The notes beneath the pieces were generated by a model. The model saw only the letters and a list, made by a program, of their open reading frames with translations. It had not been told where the DNA came from and did no database searches. From positions 62,001 to 126,000 of the forward strand of contig CANLMQ010000011.1 in the NCBI GenBank assembly GCA_947492175.1: a stretch of DNA of 64,000 nt, in the 5' to 3' direction. The first letter of the stretch is position 1; each line of letters begins with the position of its first letter. The stretch is from an uncultured Draconibacterium sp. Its GTDB lineage: Bacteria > Bacteroidota > Bacteroidia > Bacteroidales > Prolixibacteraceae. Shown one piece after another: positions 25,135 to 32,836 of the stretch. A program made the translations under genes and the position numbers.

Positions 25135-27228
25135 CTAAAAATCTTCCTGTGCCTGAATAGCAGTAATAACAACGGTATTGAAAATATCGTCAACTGTACA
25201 TCCACGACTTAGATCGTTAACAGGTTTATTTAATCCCTGCAACATAGGACCAATTGCCAGTGCTCCGGTTTCGCGCTGAATAGCCTTATATGTATTGTTT
25301 CCTGTATTCAAATCCGGGAAAACCAACACACTTGCCTGCCCGGCTACCTCTGAGTTAGGCATTTTGCTTTTTCCTACATTTGGATCAACAGCCGCATCGT
25401 ACTGAATAGGGCCTTCAATTTTTAAATCAGGACGAAGCGAAATCGCTTTTTCCGTGGCAGCTTTTACTTTGTCAACTTCAACTCCGCTACCTGAAGTTCC
25501 TGATGAATACGAAAGCAGTGCAACTTTAGGCTCAATACCAAATGCTTTTGCCGATTCGGCAGATGAGATGGCAATTTCGGCCAATTGATCGGCAGTTGGA
25601 CTAACATTAACAGCACAATCGCCCATTACCGAAACATGATCGTCGAGACACATAAAAAAGCACGATGAAACTGTAGAAACTCCCGGACGTGTTTTTACAA
25701 ACTGCAGAGCCGGAATAATAGTATGAGCCGTTGTGTGCGCTGCACCTGACACCATTCCGTCGGCATGTCCCTTGTATACCATCATTGTTCCGAAATACGA
25801 TACATCGAGCAAAGCTTCTTTTGCCATTTCTTCCGGAATGTTTTTATGCTTACGCAGCTCATGGTAAGTTTTCCAATAATCTTCGTAATACTCCGATTTT
25901 GCAGGATCTATAATTTTTATGTTCCCGTTAATTTTTACACCGATTTTTGAAGCTTGCGTTAATATATCTTCCCGCTTACCCAACAATGTTACATCAACCA
26001 CATTTTGGTCGACAAGCCTTGTTGCGGCCATAAGCACTCTTGAATCCGTACCTTCCGGTAATACAATATGTTTCTTTTTTGCCTTGGCCTTGGCCACCAA
26101 ATTAAATTGAAACATATGAGGAGTAACCACGTCAGTCTTAAAACTTCTGAATTTATCGATCAGAAACTCAGAATCCACATATTTCTCAAACGTAGAAATA
26201 CTTAAATCAATTTTACGCGTAATTCCCGGTCTGATTTTAGGTTTTACATTGGCTATTTTATTGGCTGCAGTAAATGTTACATCGTCAATCAGAATAATAG
26301 GAACAATATTTGGCAGCCCCTCAATTAATTTCAAAATTTGTTTTTCCGGGGCAATTCCTCCGGTAACAACTATTCCGGCTATATTTGGATAATTAGAAGA
26401 TGAGTTTGCCTGTAGTGCACCCAAAATTATATCCGAGCGGTCGCCGGGAGTGATTATCAAGCTGTTCTCTTCTACGCGATCGAGGTAATTCCGCAATTGC
26501 ATGGCTCCCACATCATACCTGTCAGCTTGTTTACACATCAGGTTTTCGCCCAATAATATTTTACCGCCAATTTCTTCGTATATTTCCTGGATCGTAGGAC
26601 TACTCAGTTTTTTGATCTCCGGAATAATTTCAATATTTGTTTCAGCAGGAATTACTTTGCTTAACTCCTCTTTCATTAAATCGCAATCGCCTTCCGGCAC
26701 ACGATTCATAAAAACAGCCTGAACTTTAACGTCTCCTTCGGCATAAGTTTTTACCGCCAAATCAATATTTGCAACCGCATCTTTTACTTCCTTATTTTGT
26801 GCCGAGCTTACAAGAATAGTCGGAATTGAAAGGTTTTTCGCAATTTCTACGCTCAAGTCAAATTCAATAGCAATACCTTTGCCTGAAAAATCAGATCCTT
26901 CAACAAGTACTACATCATATTTTTCTTCAAGAGCTTTGTATTGTGCAATAATCTGGTCGATTAAACGGGCTTCCTGTCCCAGGTTTTTATATTTCACCAC
27001 CTGAGACATTGTAAAACCATATGCCTCTTTGTAGTCCATGTCTAGATTGAAATACGAAAGCATTGTTTCAATGTGATTATCATGTACTCCGTGTGGATAA
27101 TCGTTAATAATCGGGCGAAAATACCCTACTTTACTTACTTTTGAAAGTAAGACTTTTAAAACACCCAGTGCCACCAGCGACCTTCCTGTTCTCCTTTCCG
27201 TATTCGTGATATAAATACCTGTTTTCAT
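25135..27228 (-). CDS. pta: Phosphate acetyltransferase (long form)
   Basis: A 697-residue phosphotransacetylase converting acetyl-CoA and phosphate to acetyl phosphate. It is the three-domain form: an N-terminal P-loop BioD-like domain (about 1-215, starting MKTGIYITNTERRTGRS), a central DRTGG domain (about 215-340), and the C-terminal catalytic PTA domain (about 375-690). The last carries HIVLPEGTDSRVLMAA, GMVSGAAHTTAHTIIPALQ, SYSSGTSGSG, GPIQYDAAVDPNVG and VFPDLNTGNNTYKA. It is followed by ackA. The 555 bp upstream hold no gene; a -7-like box TAATTTTG is seen on the minus strand at 27496-27503 without a good -33 partner. Confidence 0.97.
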   Translation of the reverse strand: MKTGIYITNTERRTGRSLVALGVLKVLLSKVSKVGYFRPIINDYPHGVHDNHIETMLSYFNLDMDYKEAYGFTMSQVVKYKNLGQEARLIDQIIAQYKALEEKYDVVLVEGSDFSGKGIAIEFDLSVEIAKNLSIPTILVSSAQNKEVKDAVANIDLAVKTYAEGDVKVQAVFMNRVPEGDCDLMKEELSKVIPAETNIEIIPEIKKLSSPTIQEIYEEIGGKILLGENLMCKQADRYDVGAMQLRNYLDRVEENSLIITPGDRSDIILGALQANSSSNYPNIAGIVVTGGIAPEKQILKLIEGLPNIVPIILIDDVTFTAANKIANVKPKIRPGITRKIDLSISTFEKYVDSEFLIDKFRSFKTDVVTPHMFQFNLVAKAKAKKKHIVLPEGTDSRVLMAATRLVDQNVVDVTLLGKREDILTQASKIGVKINGNIKIIDPAKSEYYEDYWKTYHELRKHKNIPEEMAKEALLDVSYFGTMMVYKGHADGMVSGAAHTTAHTIIPALQFVKTRPGVSTVSSCFFMCLDDHVSVMGDCAVNVSPTADQLAEIAISSAESAKAFGIEPKVALLSYSSGTSGSGVEVDKVKAATEKAISLRPDLKIEGPIQYDAAVDPNVGKSKMPNSEVAGQASVLVFPDLNTGNNTYKAIQRETGALAIGPMLQGLNKPVNDLSRGCTVDDIFNTVVITAIQAQEDF

Positions 27229-27783
27229 TTTTTTTAATTTACTGTCATATATGGTTACTAAAATCGGTTCTGTTTCAGTGTACGAAAATCACCATAAACA
27301 GAAAATCAACTATCCTCCTCTGTCTGCCATGCAACCAATAAGTAGAATAATTTCTTACCCGGTACTTTAGTATATTAATTTTCTAAAAGATTATCGACGT
27401 TTTCAATAATTTGAATTCAGCATTAAAGAGCCCTGATTTTATACCACAGAGCTAATTTATGCTTCAGTTTGCCACTCCCTTTTTTTAATGCGGTGCAAAA
27501 TTAAGAAAGTAATTTGGTTGAGATGATAGACGAAATCTAAATAAACAATTAATGTGTACAAATTTCACATTTAAATATAATACGAGCCGCTTTTATAAAA
27601 CCAAACAAGATAACACGCTCAATAAGAGAGTTTTTGGTCTTTATTGTTTCACAAAGAACAATACCTGTTGATTGATATAAGAAGAGTTTTATTGGAAATT
27701 CTTACAACGCTTTTTTGCATAACCCAGCCTTTACGGCCAGTCTACTTCAACAGCCTTATAATTACCATTACAGGATGAAATGA

Positions 27784-29193
27784 TTAAAACTCGTAATAAA
27801 GCCCCGTATATACCCCAACACGATAAGGCCGGTAACTTACATCAGGATTTGAGTTTATGGAATTAATATAATAACTCAGGCGGGGCTCAACCGCCATCGA
27901 CAAATGTTTCCCAAGCATATAATTAACACCAATCCCAACCGTTCCCGAAAGGTTTATTTTTGAGATATCTTCTGTTTTTCCTATGTTTTGTTTTCCAAAA
28001 TCGTTTTCGATGTATGCACTATTTCCAACCACTACACCCGCATTTAAACCACCTATTACATCAACACGGAACCTTTTATCGAGCACACTATAACGTAACG
28101 AAAGAGGGATTTCTACAAATTCAAATACTTGTGAAAATTCGCCATTGGTTGTTAATGTACTTTTTGCCTCTGTATTCGATAGTTCAGCATCAGTAGCAAT
28201 TAATGCCCCTCTTGGTGCCGAACGCATATTTATTACTCCTGCAGTACTGTTCATCACCAGTCCTTCAGAGCTCAAACTTACCACATTCGAAAAGTTATCG
28301 CCATCGCCATTGGCAGGTAAAGGACTATAAAACATTTCATCTGCATTTGAGTTAAAAAGGCCACGTGAAGAATTGCCCGAACTCTGTCCGTCTTTTGCGT
28401 AATACACACCACTTTCAACGCGCAAACGTTTTCCGGTTTTGTATTGAACAGAAAATCCGCCTCCCATATTTGCATTTCCATCGCGACCGGAATACGTCAT
28501 ATTTTTTGCATACTTCTCGTTGTGGCTTGACGAATGGGAAGAATAACCGGGCGAAATATGTGCTCCCACACCCCATCTGTGTTCGATGGATTTTTGTTCT
28601 TTTATATTTTTTGTATTTTCCGCAATTAACAACTTATCGGCAGAAGTAAGATCCTGCTCAATACGTTGTTTGTTTTGGTATTCCGCCAAATCTACATCGC
28701 TTTGTTTCACAGTAAATGCAGCCTCAACGCGCTCTAACAAATCGTAACTCAATCTTTCAACAGCTGCCACAAAAACAATTTCATTTTTAGCTTTTTCATC
28801 ATACGGCCGGGTTGAAACATCATTCTGCAGGTTGAATTTATTATCCAGTGTTTTAGGTTCGTTTTTTTCAGCTATTAATACTTCATCTTTAACAGATTCT
28901 GTAATATCTTGTTGTGTGGAAATTGCAGATTTATCACTTTTCTCATTTACAATCTCCTGTTTTGCCAATGTCGGTTCTACTTCACTTTGGGAGCTGTTAA
29001 AATACCAGCCTGCCAAAAATGCAAAAACCACAACTGCAGCCGCAGAAATCCAACCAATATAAGCCAAACGCTTTTTTCGTTTCTGCGCTGCCATTTGCCC
29101 CTGAATATTACTCCAAACGTGGGAAGGCGGCGCAACCGAAAAATCGTCAAACTTTTCGCGGATTGATTTATCTATATTTAACCTGTCACTCAT
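27784..29193 (-). CDS. Anti-sigma-factor-like membrane protein with beta-barrel-like C-terminus
   Basis: A 469-residue protein coded directly after the ECF sigma factor, with its ATG overlapping the sigma stop by one base. Residues 1-41 are cytosolic and basic, with VAPPSHVWSNIQGQMAAQKRKKR, similar to the N-terminus of Bacteroidota anti-sigma proteins. Residues about 43-65 form a single transmembrane helix (LAYIGWISAAAVVVFAFLAG). A Glu/Lys-rich linker follows to about 195. The rest is strand-rich with alternating patterns and an aromatic end (YRPYRVGVYTGLYYEF), like PorT-type outer-membrane barrels. The likely job is membrane-bound control of the sigma factor; the combination of inner-membrane helix and barrel is odd. 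Confidence 0.8.
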   Translation of the reverse strand: MSDRLNIDKSIREKFDDFSVAPPSHVWSNIQGQMAAQKRKKRLAYIGWISAAAVVVFAFLAGWYFNSSQSEVEPTLAKQEIVNEKSDKSAISTQQDITESVKDEVLIAEKNEPKTLDNKFNLQNDVSTRPYDEKAKNEIVFVAAVERLSYDLLERVEAAFTVKQSDVDLAEYQNKQRIEQDLTSADKLLIAENTKNIKEQKSIEHRWGVGAHISPGYSSHSSSHNEKYAKNMTYSGRDGNANMGGGFSVQYKTGKRLRVESGVYYAKDGQSSGNSSRGLFNSNADEMFYSPLPANGDGDNFSNVVSLSSEGLVMNSTAGVINMRSAPRGALIATDAELSNTEAKSTLTTNGEFSQVFEFVEIPLSLRYSVLDKRFRVDVIGGLNAGVVVGNSAYIENDFGKQNIGKTEDISKINLSGTVGIGVNYMLGKHLSMAVEPRLSYYINSINSNPDVSYRPYRVGVYTGLYYEF

Positions 29194-29750
29194 TAAGCTG
29201 TATTATTACTTTTACCAACTTCGCTGTAAAGCTCTTTCACCTTACGCTTTAATATGTCTCTTGCTCTTGCAAGGTTCGATTTAGAAGTCCCTTCTGAAAT
29301 TCTCATCTCTTCACTAATTTCCTTATGATTCATTCCTTCCATAACATAAAGGTTAAAAACCATTCGGTAGCGCGGCGGCAGTTCCTGAATTAGTTCCATT
29401 AATTCCCTTGCTGAAATATCGGCTAATACATCGTCAGAAATTTGCTGCCCTGCCAAAGCAGTTACATCTTCTACCGGATACATTAACTGTTGTTTCCGAT
29501 ATTTTTCGAGCGATACATTTACCATTATCCTCCTCATCCAACCTTCAAAAGAACCTTCGTGCCTAAAGGTGCCAATATTCTGAAAAACCTTTATAAAGCC
29601 TTCCTGCAGGTTATCTTCCGCCTCAGTATTATCTTTTGCATACCTCAGGCATACTCCATACATAGTTGGAGCAAACCTATGGTAAAGCTTTTCCTGAGCA
29701 CGAACATTTCCAGACGCACAACCGGCTATTATTTTTTTCAGATCTTTCAA
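29193..29750 (-). CDS. ECF RNA polymerase sigma factor
   Basis: A 185-residue sigma-70 family ECF factor. Region 2 is at about residues 22-90 (YHRFAPTMYGVCLRYAKDNTEAEDNLQEGFIKVFQNIGTF, then GSFEGWMRRIMVNVSLEKYRK). Region 4 is at about 120-170 (IQELPPRYRMVFNLYVMEGMNHKEISEEMRISEGTSKSNLARARDILKRKV). There is no regulatory extension. It is cotranscribed with the downstream membrane protein, its likely anti-sigma factor. An ECF-type promoter upstream (29859-29887) suggests autoregulation, with the mirror copy driving the serpin. Confidence 0.95.
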   Translation of the reverse strand: MKDLKKIIAGCASGNVRAQEKLYHRFAPTMYGVCLRYAKDNTEAEDNLQEGFIKVFQNIGTFRHEGSFEGWMRRIMVNVSLEKYRKQQLMYPVEDVTALAGQQISDDVLADISARELMELIQELPPRYRMVFNLYVMEGMNHKEISEEMRISEGTSKSNLARARDILKRKVKELYSEVGKSNNTA

Positions 29751-29858
29751 ATTTCAATGCAAATGTTCGGCAAAAATAAGGATTAATCCTCATTAAAAAT
29801 AGTTCGCCGTCTGTCATTTGCGGTATTTCTCCACAGTGTCATTTTGCTAATTCGTGGG

Positions 29859-29887
29859 TAAGACGACAGAAAATACGAAAAGGTTGC
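29859..29887 (-). promoter_or_regulatory. ECF-type promoter of the sigma/anti-sigma operon
   Basis: Minus strand: ACGCAACC (GCAACC is the complement of 29882-29887), 16 bases, then CGTCTTA (29859-29865). The AAC-N16-CGTC arrangement is standard for ECF promoters. Its -35 block forms one arm of a perfect 12-bp inverted repeat (29878-29889 against 29960-29971) whose other arm is the serpin promoter's -35 block. Confidence 0.6.
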
Positions 29888-29961
29888 GTACAGACTTAAA
29901 AAGTTATTTGAGTTATATATTTCCATAAGATTCAGAAACACTTTACATCTTTTCTTCCGAC

Positions 29962-29989
29962 GCAACCTTTTTGGTTTTTATACCATCTA
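29962..29989 (+). promoter_or_regulatory. ECF-type promoter of the serpin gene
   Basis: Plus strand: ACGCAACC (GCAACC at 29962-29967), 16 bases, then CATCTA (29984-29989). Same -35 block and spacing as the sigma operon promoter facing the other way. Predicted transcript start near 29996, closely before the serpin start codon. Confidence 0.55.
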
Positions 29990-30023
29990 TAAAATTGTAA
30001 CTTTATTAAAAATGCCCGTAATC

Positions 30024-31259
30024 ATGAGAACACTACTCTCCCTTTTTACTGTCTTTCTACTTGCAGTAATTTATTCGTGCAGTCAAAACACCGATTCTCC
30101 CAATACCCCAAAAGTAATTGAGCTGGATGAAAAGTCAGCGCAATTAGTTGAAGCAGACAATGCTTTTGGATTGGAAAATTTCAAAAAAATAAGTCAAGAA
30201 AGTACAGAAGATAATATTATGGTTTCGCCACTGAGTATTTCTCTTGCACTGGCGATGGCTTATAATGGAGCCGCCGGAGATACCAAATCAGAGATGGAGG
30301 AAGCACTGAAATTAAATGGCCTGACTCCGGAACAAATCAACAACTCGTATAAAATGCTTGTTAACGCACTTCAGTCGCTCGATGAAGATGTAGTTTTTGA
30401 AATTGCCAATGCTATCTTTCATGAAGAAAACTTTCCCGTAAAACAGGTATTTCTCGACCTCAACAATAATTATTACAACGCTGAAGTTGACGGGATTGAC
30501 TTTAGCAGCCCGGCTGCATTAACGACCATAAATAACTGGGTAGCCAACAAAACGCACGATAAAATCACTGAAATTTTGGATGCACTTTCTTCCGATGCCA
30601 GAATGGTTCTGTTAAATGCCATTTATTTTTACGGCACCTGGACAAAGGAATTTAATAAAGAAGGTACTAAACTGAGAAACTTTAATATGGTAAACGGAAG
30701 TACTAAAGAAGTACCAATGATGAGTAAAGAAGATAAGCTCGACTATCTTTCTAACAATTTATTCAGCGCTGTTAAACTTCCGTACGGAACAGGTCAGTAC
30801 AACATGATGGTGATGCTGCCTGCCGAGGGAAAGAATTCGCAAGATATTATCGAAGAACTTTCAGCAAAGAATTGGAAAAACTGGACAAATGATTTTGAAA
30901 GCCATGAAAATGTTGTGGTAACCATGCCGCGCTTTAAATTTGAGTTCAAAGCCCAACTCATAAAAGTACTTCAACAAATGGGTATGCAAAAGGCATTTTC
31001 ACCATCGGCTGATTTTTCCGGAATTTCCGATGTCGCTCTTTATATCAGCAAGGTTATTCATAAAACTTACATCGACGTTAATGAAACCGGAACAGAAGCA
31101 GCTGCAGTTACGGCCATTGTATTTGAAGTAACCAGTGCAGGCCCATCTGAACCTCAAAAAATTTATTTTACAGTTGATAAACCTTTTGTATTTGCCATAA
31201 CAGAAAAAGACACCAATGCTATTTTGTTTATTGGCGAAGTAAAAAATCCGGAATACTAA
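30024..31259 (+). CDS. Serpin family protease inhibitor, lipoprotein
   Basis: A 411-residue serpin from the ATG at 30024, which gives a compact lipoprotein signal (MRTLLSLFTVFLLAVIYSC); another ATG at 30012 adds four residues. The serpin fold is complete: NIMVSPLSISLALAMAYNGAAGDTKSEM at the start, FEIANAIFHEE, INNWVANKTHDKI, MVLLNAIYFYGTW, and the shutter and hinge region ETGTEAAAVTAIVFEV. The reactive loop before KPFVFAI is about six residues longer than in alpha-1-antitrypsin; counting from the hinge puts P1 near the VTS segment, suggesting a small-residue-cleaving target such as elastase or papain-like proteases, which is inference. An ECF-type promoter lies just upstream. Confidence 0.93.
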   Translation: MRTLLSLFTVFLLAVIYSCSQNTDSPNTPKVIELDEKSAQLVEADNAFGLENFKKISQESTEDNIMVSPLSISLALAMAYNGAAGDTKSEMEEALKLNGLTPEQINNSYKMLVNALQSLDEDVVFEIANAIFHEENFPVKQVFLDLNNNYYNAEVDGIDFSSPAALTTINNWVANKTHDKITEILDALSSDARMVLLNAIYFYGTWTKEFNKEGTKLRNFNMVNGSTKEVPMMSKEDKLDYLSNNLFSAVKLPYGTGQYNMMVMLPAEGKNSQDIIEELSAKNWKNWTNDFESHENVVVTMPRFKFEFKAQLIKVLQQMGMQKAFSPSADFSGISDVALYISKVIHKTYIDVNETGTEAAAVTAIVFEVTSAGPSEPQKIYFTVDKPFVFAITEKDTNAILFIGEVKNPEY

Positions 31260-31337
31260 GAGTAAAATAATGTTAAATATGACAACTAGAGCAGAATAAA
31301 ACAATTCTATTTTCGTTTTTTCAATAAATCAAAAGCC

Positions 31338-31994
31338 ATGAAACGATTAGTCGTTATACTATCCGTATTTGTACTATTATTTACTGCCTGCCAGGAAGAG
31401 GACGAAATTACATTTCTCGAGACAGGTGTTGTGGTTGATTATGCCGGTGCCGGCAACTGTGGTTTTATTATTGAACTTGATAATGGCAACCGTATTCAGC
31501 CACTGTACTACCCCCAGGATTTTACCTTTATGAACGGCCAGCAGGTACTGGTTGAGTACACCGAACTTGGTAATGTAATTAATGGTTGCAAAAGAGGTGT
31601 TGCCAGTAAAGTAAATTACATAGAAGAATTAGCCTGTGCGCAGTATGTTGATTTGTATTTCGAAAACTACGACAGCCTTGCACGAGACCCTGTTGTTTTG
31701 GATGAGGCATATATGGACGGGAATTGCCTTTTCTTTAGAGTTTCGTTCAGCGGAGGCTGCCAGGAACACACCATCGATTTGGCACGCATGCATCCATGGA
31801 CAGCAAGCAGCAGTACTATCCCAACATTTGAAATACGTCATAATTCCAACGGAGATTTGTGTGAGGGATATTTTGCAAAAGAATTTCGTTACGACTTAAC
31901 CCCTTTAATTGACGAAGGTAAAAAAGAATTTGTGTTAACCGCAAAACTGGTAAATGACGGAGTTTACAATAAAATTTTTGATTTGAATAAATAA
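31338..31994 (+). CDS. Lipoprotein of unknown function, Cys-containing
   Basis: A 218-residue exported lipoprotein with signal MKRLVVILSVFVLLFTAC. I do not recognise the family. The mature part starts acidic (QEEDEITFLETG), then has two apparent halves of about 80-100 residues: residues about 25-90 with GFIIELDNGNRIQPLYYP, and about 100-218 with DLYFENYDSLARDPVVLDEAYMDGNCLFFRVSFSGGCQEH. Six Cys after the lipid-anchor Cys could form disulfides. It lies 78 bp after the serpin on the same strand without an evident terminator between, so it might be cotranscribed and share its control. Confidence 0.7.
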   Translation: MKRLVVILSVFVLLFTACQEEDEITFLETGVVVDYAGAGNCGFIIELDNGNRIQPLYYPQDFTFMNGQQVLVEYTELGNVINGCKRGVASKVNYIEELACAQYVDLYFENYDSLARDPVVLDEAYMDGNCLFFRVSFSGGCQEHTIDLARMHPWTASSSTIPTFEIRHNSNGDLCEGYFAKEFRYDLTPLIDEGKKEFVLTAKLVNDGVYNKIFDLNK

Positions 31995-32031
31995 AGGTTC
32001 TCTAAAAAAGAGCTGCACTGCTAACCTAATT

Positions 32032-32059
32032 AAGGATTGATTCTTCTGAGTCAATCCTT
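32032..32059 (+). terminator. Intrinsic terminator after the Cys-containing lipoprotein
   Basis: AAGGATTGA (32032-32040), a 10-base loop, TCAATCCTT (32051-32059), then T-rich TTATTTT. It would separate the 31338-31994 gene from the lipoprotein gene at 32145. Confidence 0.75.
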
Positions 32060-32144
32060 TTATTTTAGAATTAATCGAAATAAAATTGACTTGAATTACT
32101 TAAGGCCGTATATTGCATACTTTAAAACCTTAAAACATATTTTT

Positions 32145-32681
32145 ATGAAACGAATTCCTTTTTTACTTTTTATCCTTGTATTCATTATTTTTTCGTGCGA
32201 CAAGATTGAAGATGCCAACACTATTGATTTCGATACATCTATATCAATCGACATTCCTGTGGCAGTCTTAAACCCGGCAGCTTTGACCACCAAATCAGCA
32301 ACTGCCGATTATTCATTCTCTGCATCGCAAACCATGAAACTCAGCGAAATTGGAGAAATTGGTGATTACCTCAACAAGTTGAAATCAATTGACATTGAAA
32401 ATCCGGAAGTAACTTTCAGCAATCTGGCTGAAGGAGAAGAAATTAAAACAATTGAAATTTCAGTAACCGGAGTAGGTGTTTTAGCCACTTTTTCGAATAT
32501 TACAAACGCAAATGCCACACACACTCCTTCTATCGACAATGCCCTGTTAACTCAGGTTGCCACAATTTTGTACGCAACAAAAGAAGTTACAGTAACCGTT
32601 GCCGGAACAACAAACACAGCACCAATGGATTTTACGATCAATATGGATTTTGACGTTCATATTGAAGCCGAGGTGTTATAA
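32145..32681 (+). CDS. Small lipoprotein of unknown function
   Basis: A 178-residue lipoprotein. I chose the ATG at 32145, which begins a signal with lipobox FIIFSC at once (MKRIPFLLFILVFIIFSC); the frame extends 108 bases upstream but through the preceding terminator. The mature part is rich in Ser, Thr, Ala and Ile with an alternating strand pattern (SIDIPVAVLNPAAL, TIEISVTGVGVLATF, VTVTVAGTTNTAPMDFTINMDFDVHIEAEVL), suggesting a beta-sandwich. No family recognised. It is a single gene between two terminators. Confidence 0.7.
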   Translation: MKRIPFLLFILVFIIFSCDKIEDANTIDFDTSISIDIPVAVLNPAALTTKSATADYSFSASQTMKLSEIGEIGDYLNKLKSIDIENPEVTFSNLAEGEEIKTIEISVTGVGVLATFSNITNANATHTPSIDNALLTQVATILYATKEVTVTVAGTTNTAPMDFTINMDFDVHIEAEVL

Positions 32682-32709
32682 ATCAATAAATAGTTTTAAA
32701 TAATTCAAC

Positions 32710-32737
32710 AAGCTGCTTTTAAAATATAAAGCAGCTT
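32710..32737 (+). terminator. Intrinsic terminator after the small lipoprotein
   Basis: AAGCTGCTTT (32710-32719), 8-base loop, exact reverse complement (32728-32737), then TTTCTTTT on the plus strand. It ends the lipoprotein gene that stops at 32681. Confidence 0.8.
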
Positions 32738-32782
32738 TTCTTTTGCTAAAAAATAAAAAGAGTTGTGCAGATTATGCAATAA

Positions 32783-32815
32783 AAAAGGGTGCAGATAACA
32801 AACCTGCACCCTTTT
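32783..32815 (-). terminator. Intrinsic terminator of the FadL-type gene
   Basis: Arms AAAAGGGTGCAG (32783-32794) and its exact reverse complement (32804-32815). On the minus strand the stem is followed by a T run. It lies 22 bp beyond the stop of the FadL-type gene at 32837. Confidence 0.8.
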
Positions 32816-32836
32816 GATTTATATAAAATTATTGGT

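Noticed and set aside
27229..27783. 555-bp gap upstream of pta searched for small genes or RNAs
   Set aside because: Only a lone -7-like box (27496-27503) without a matching -33 and no stable hairpin; nothing further supportable.
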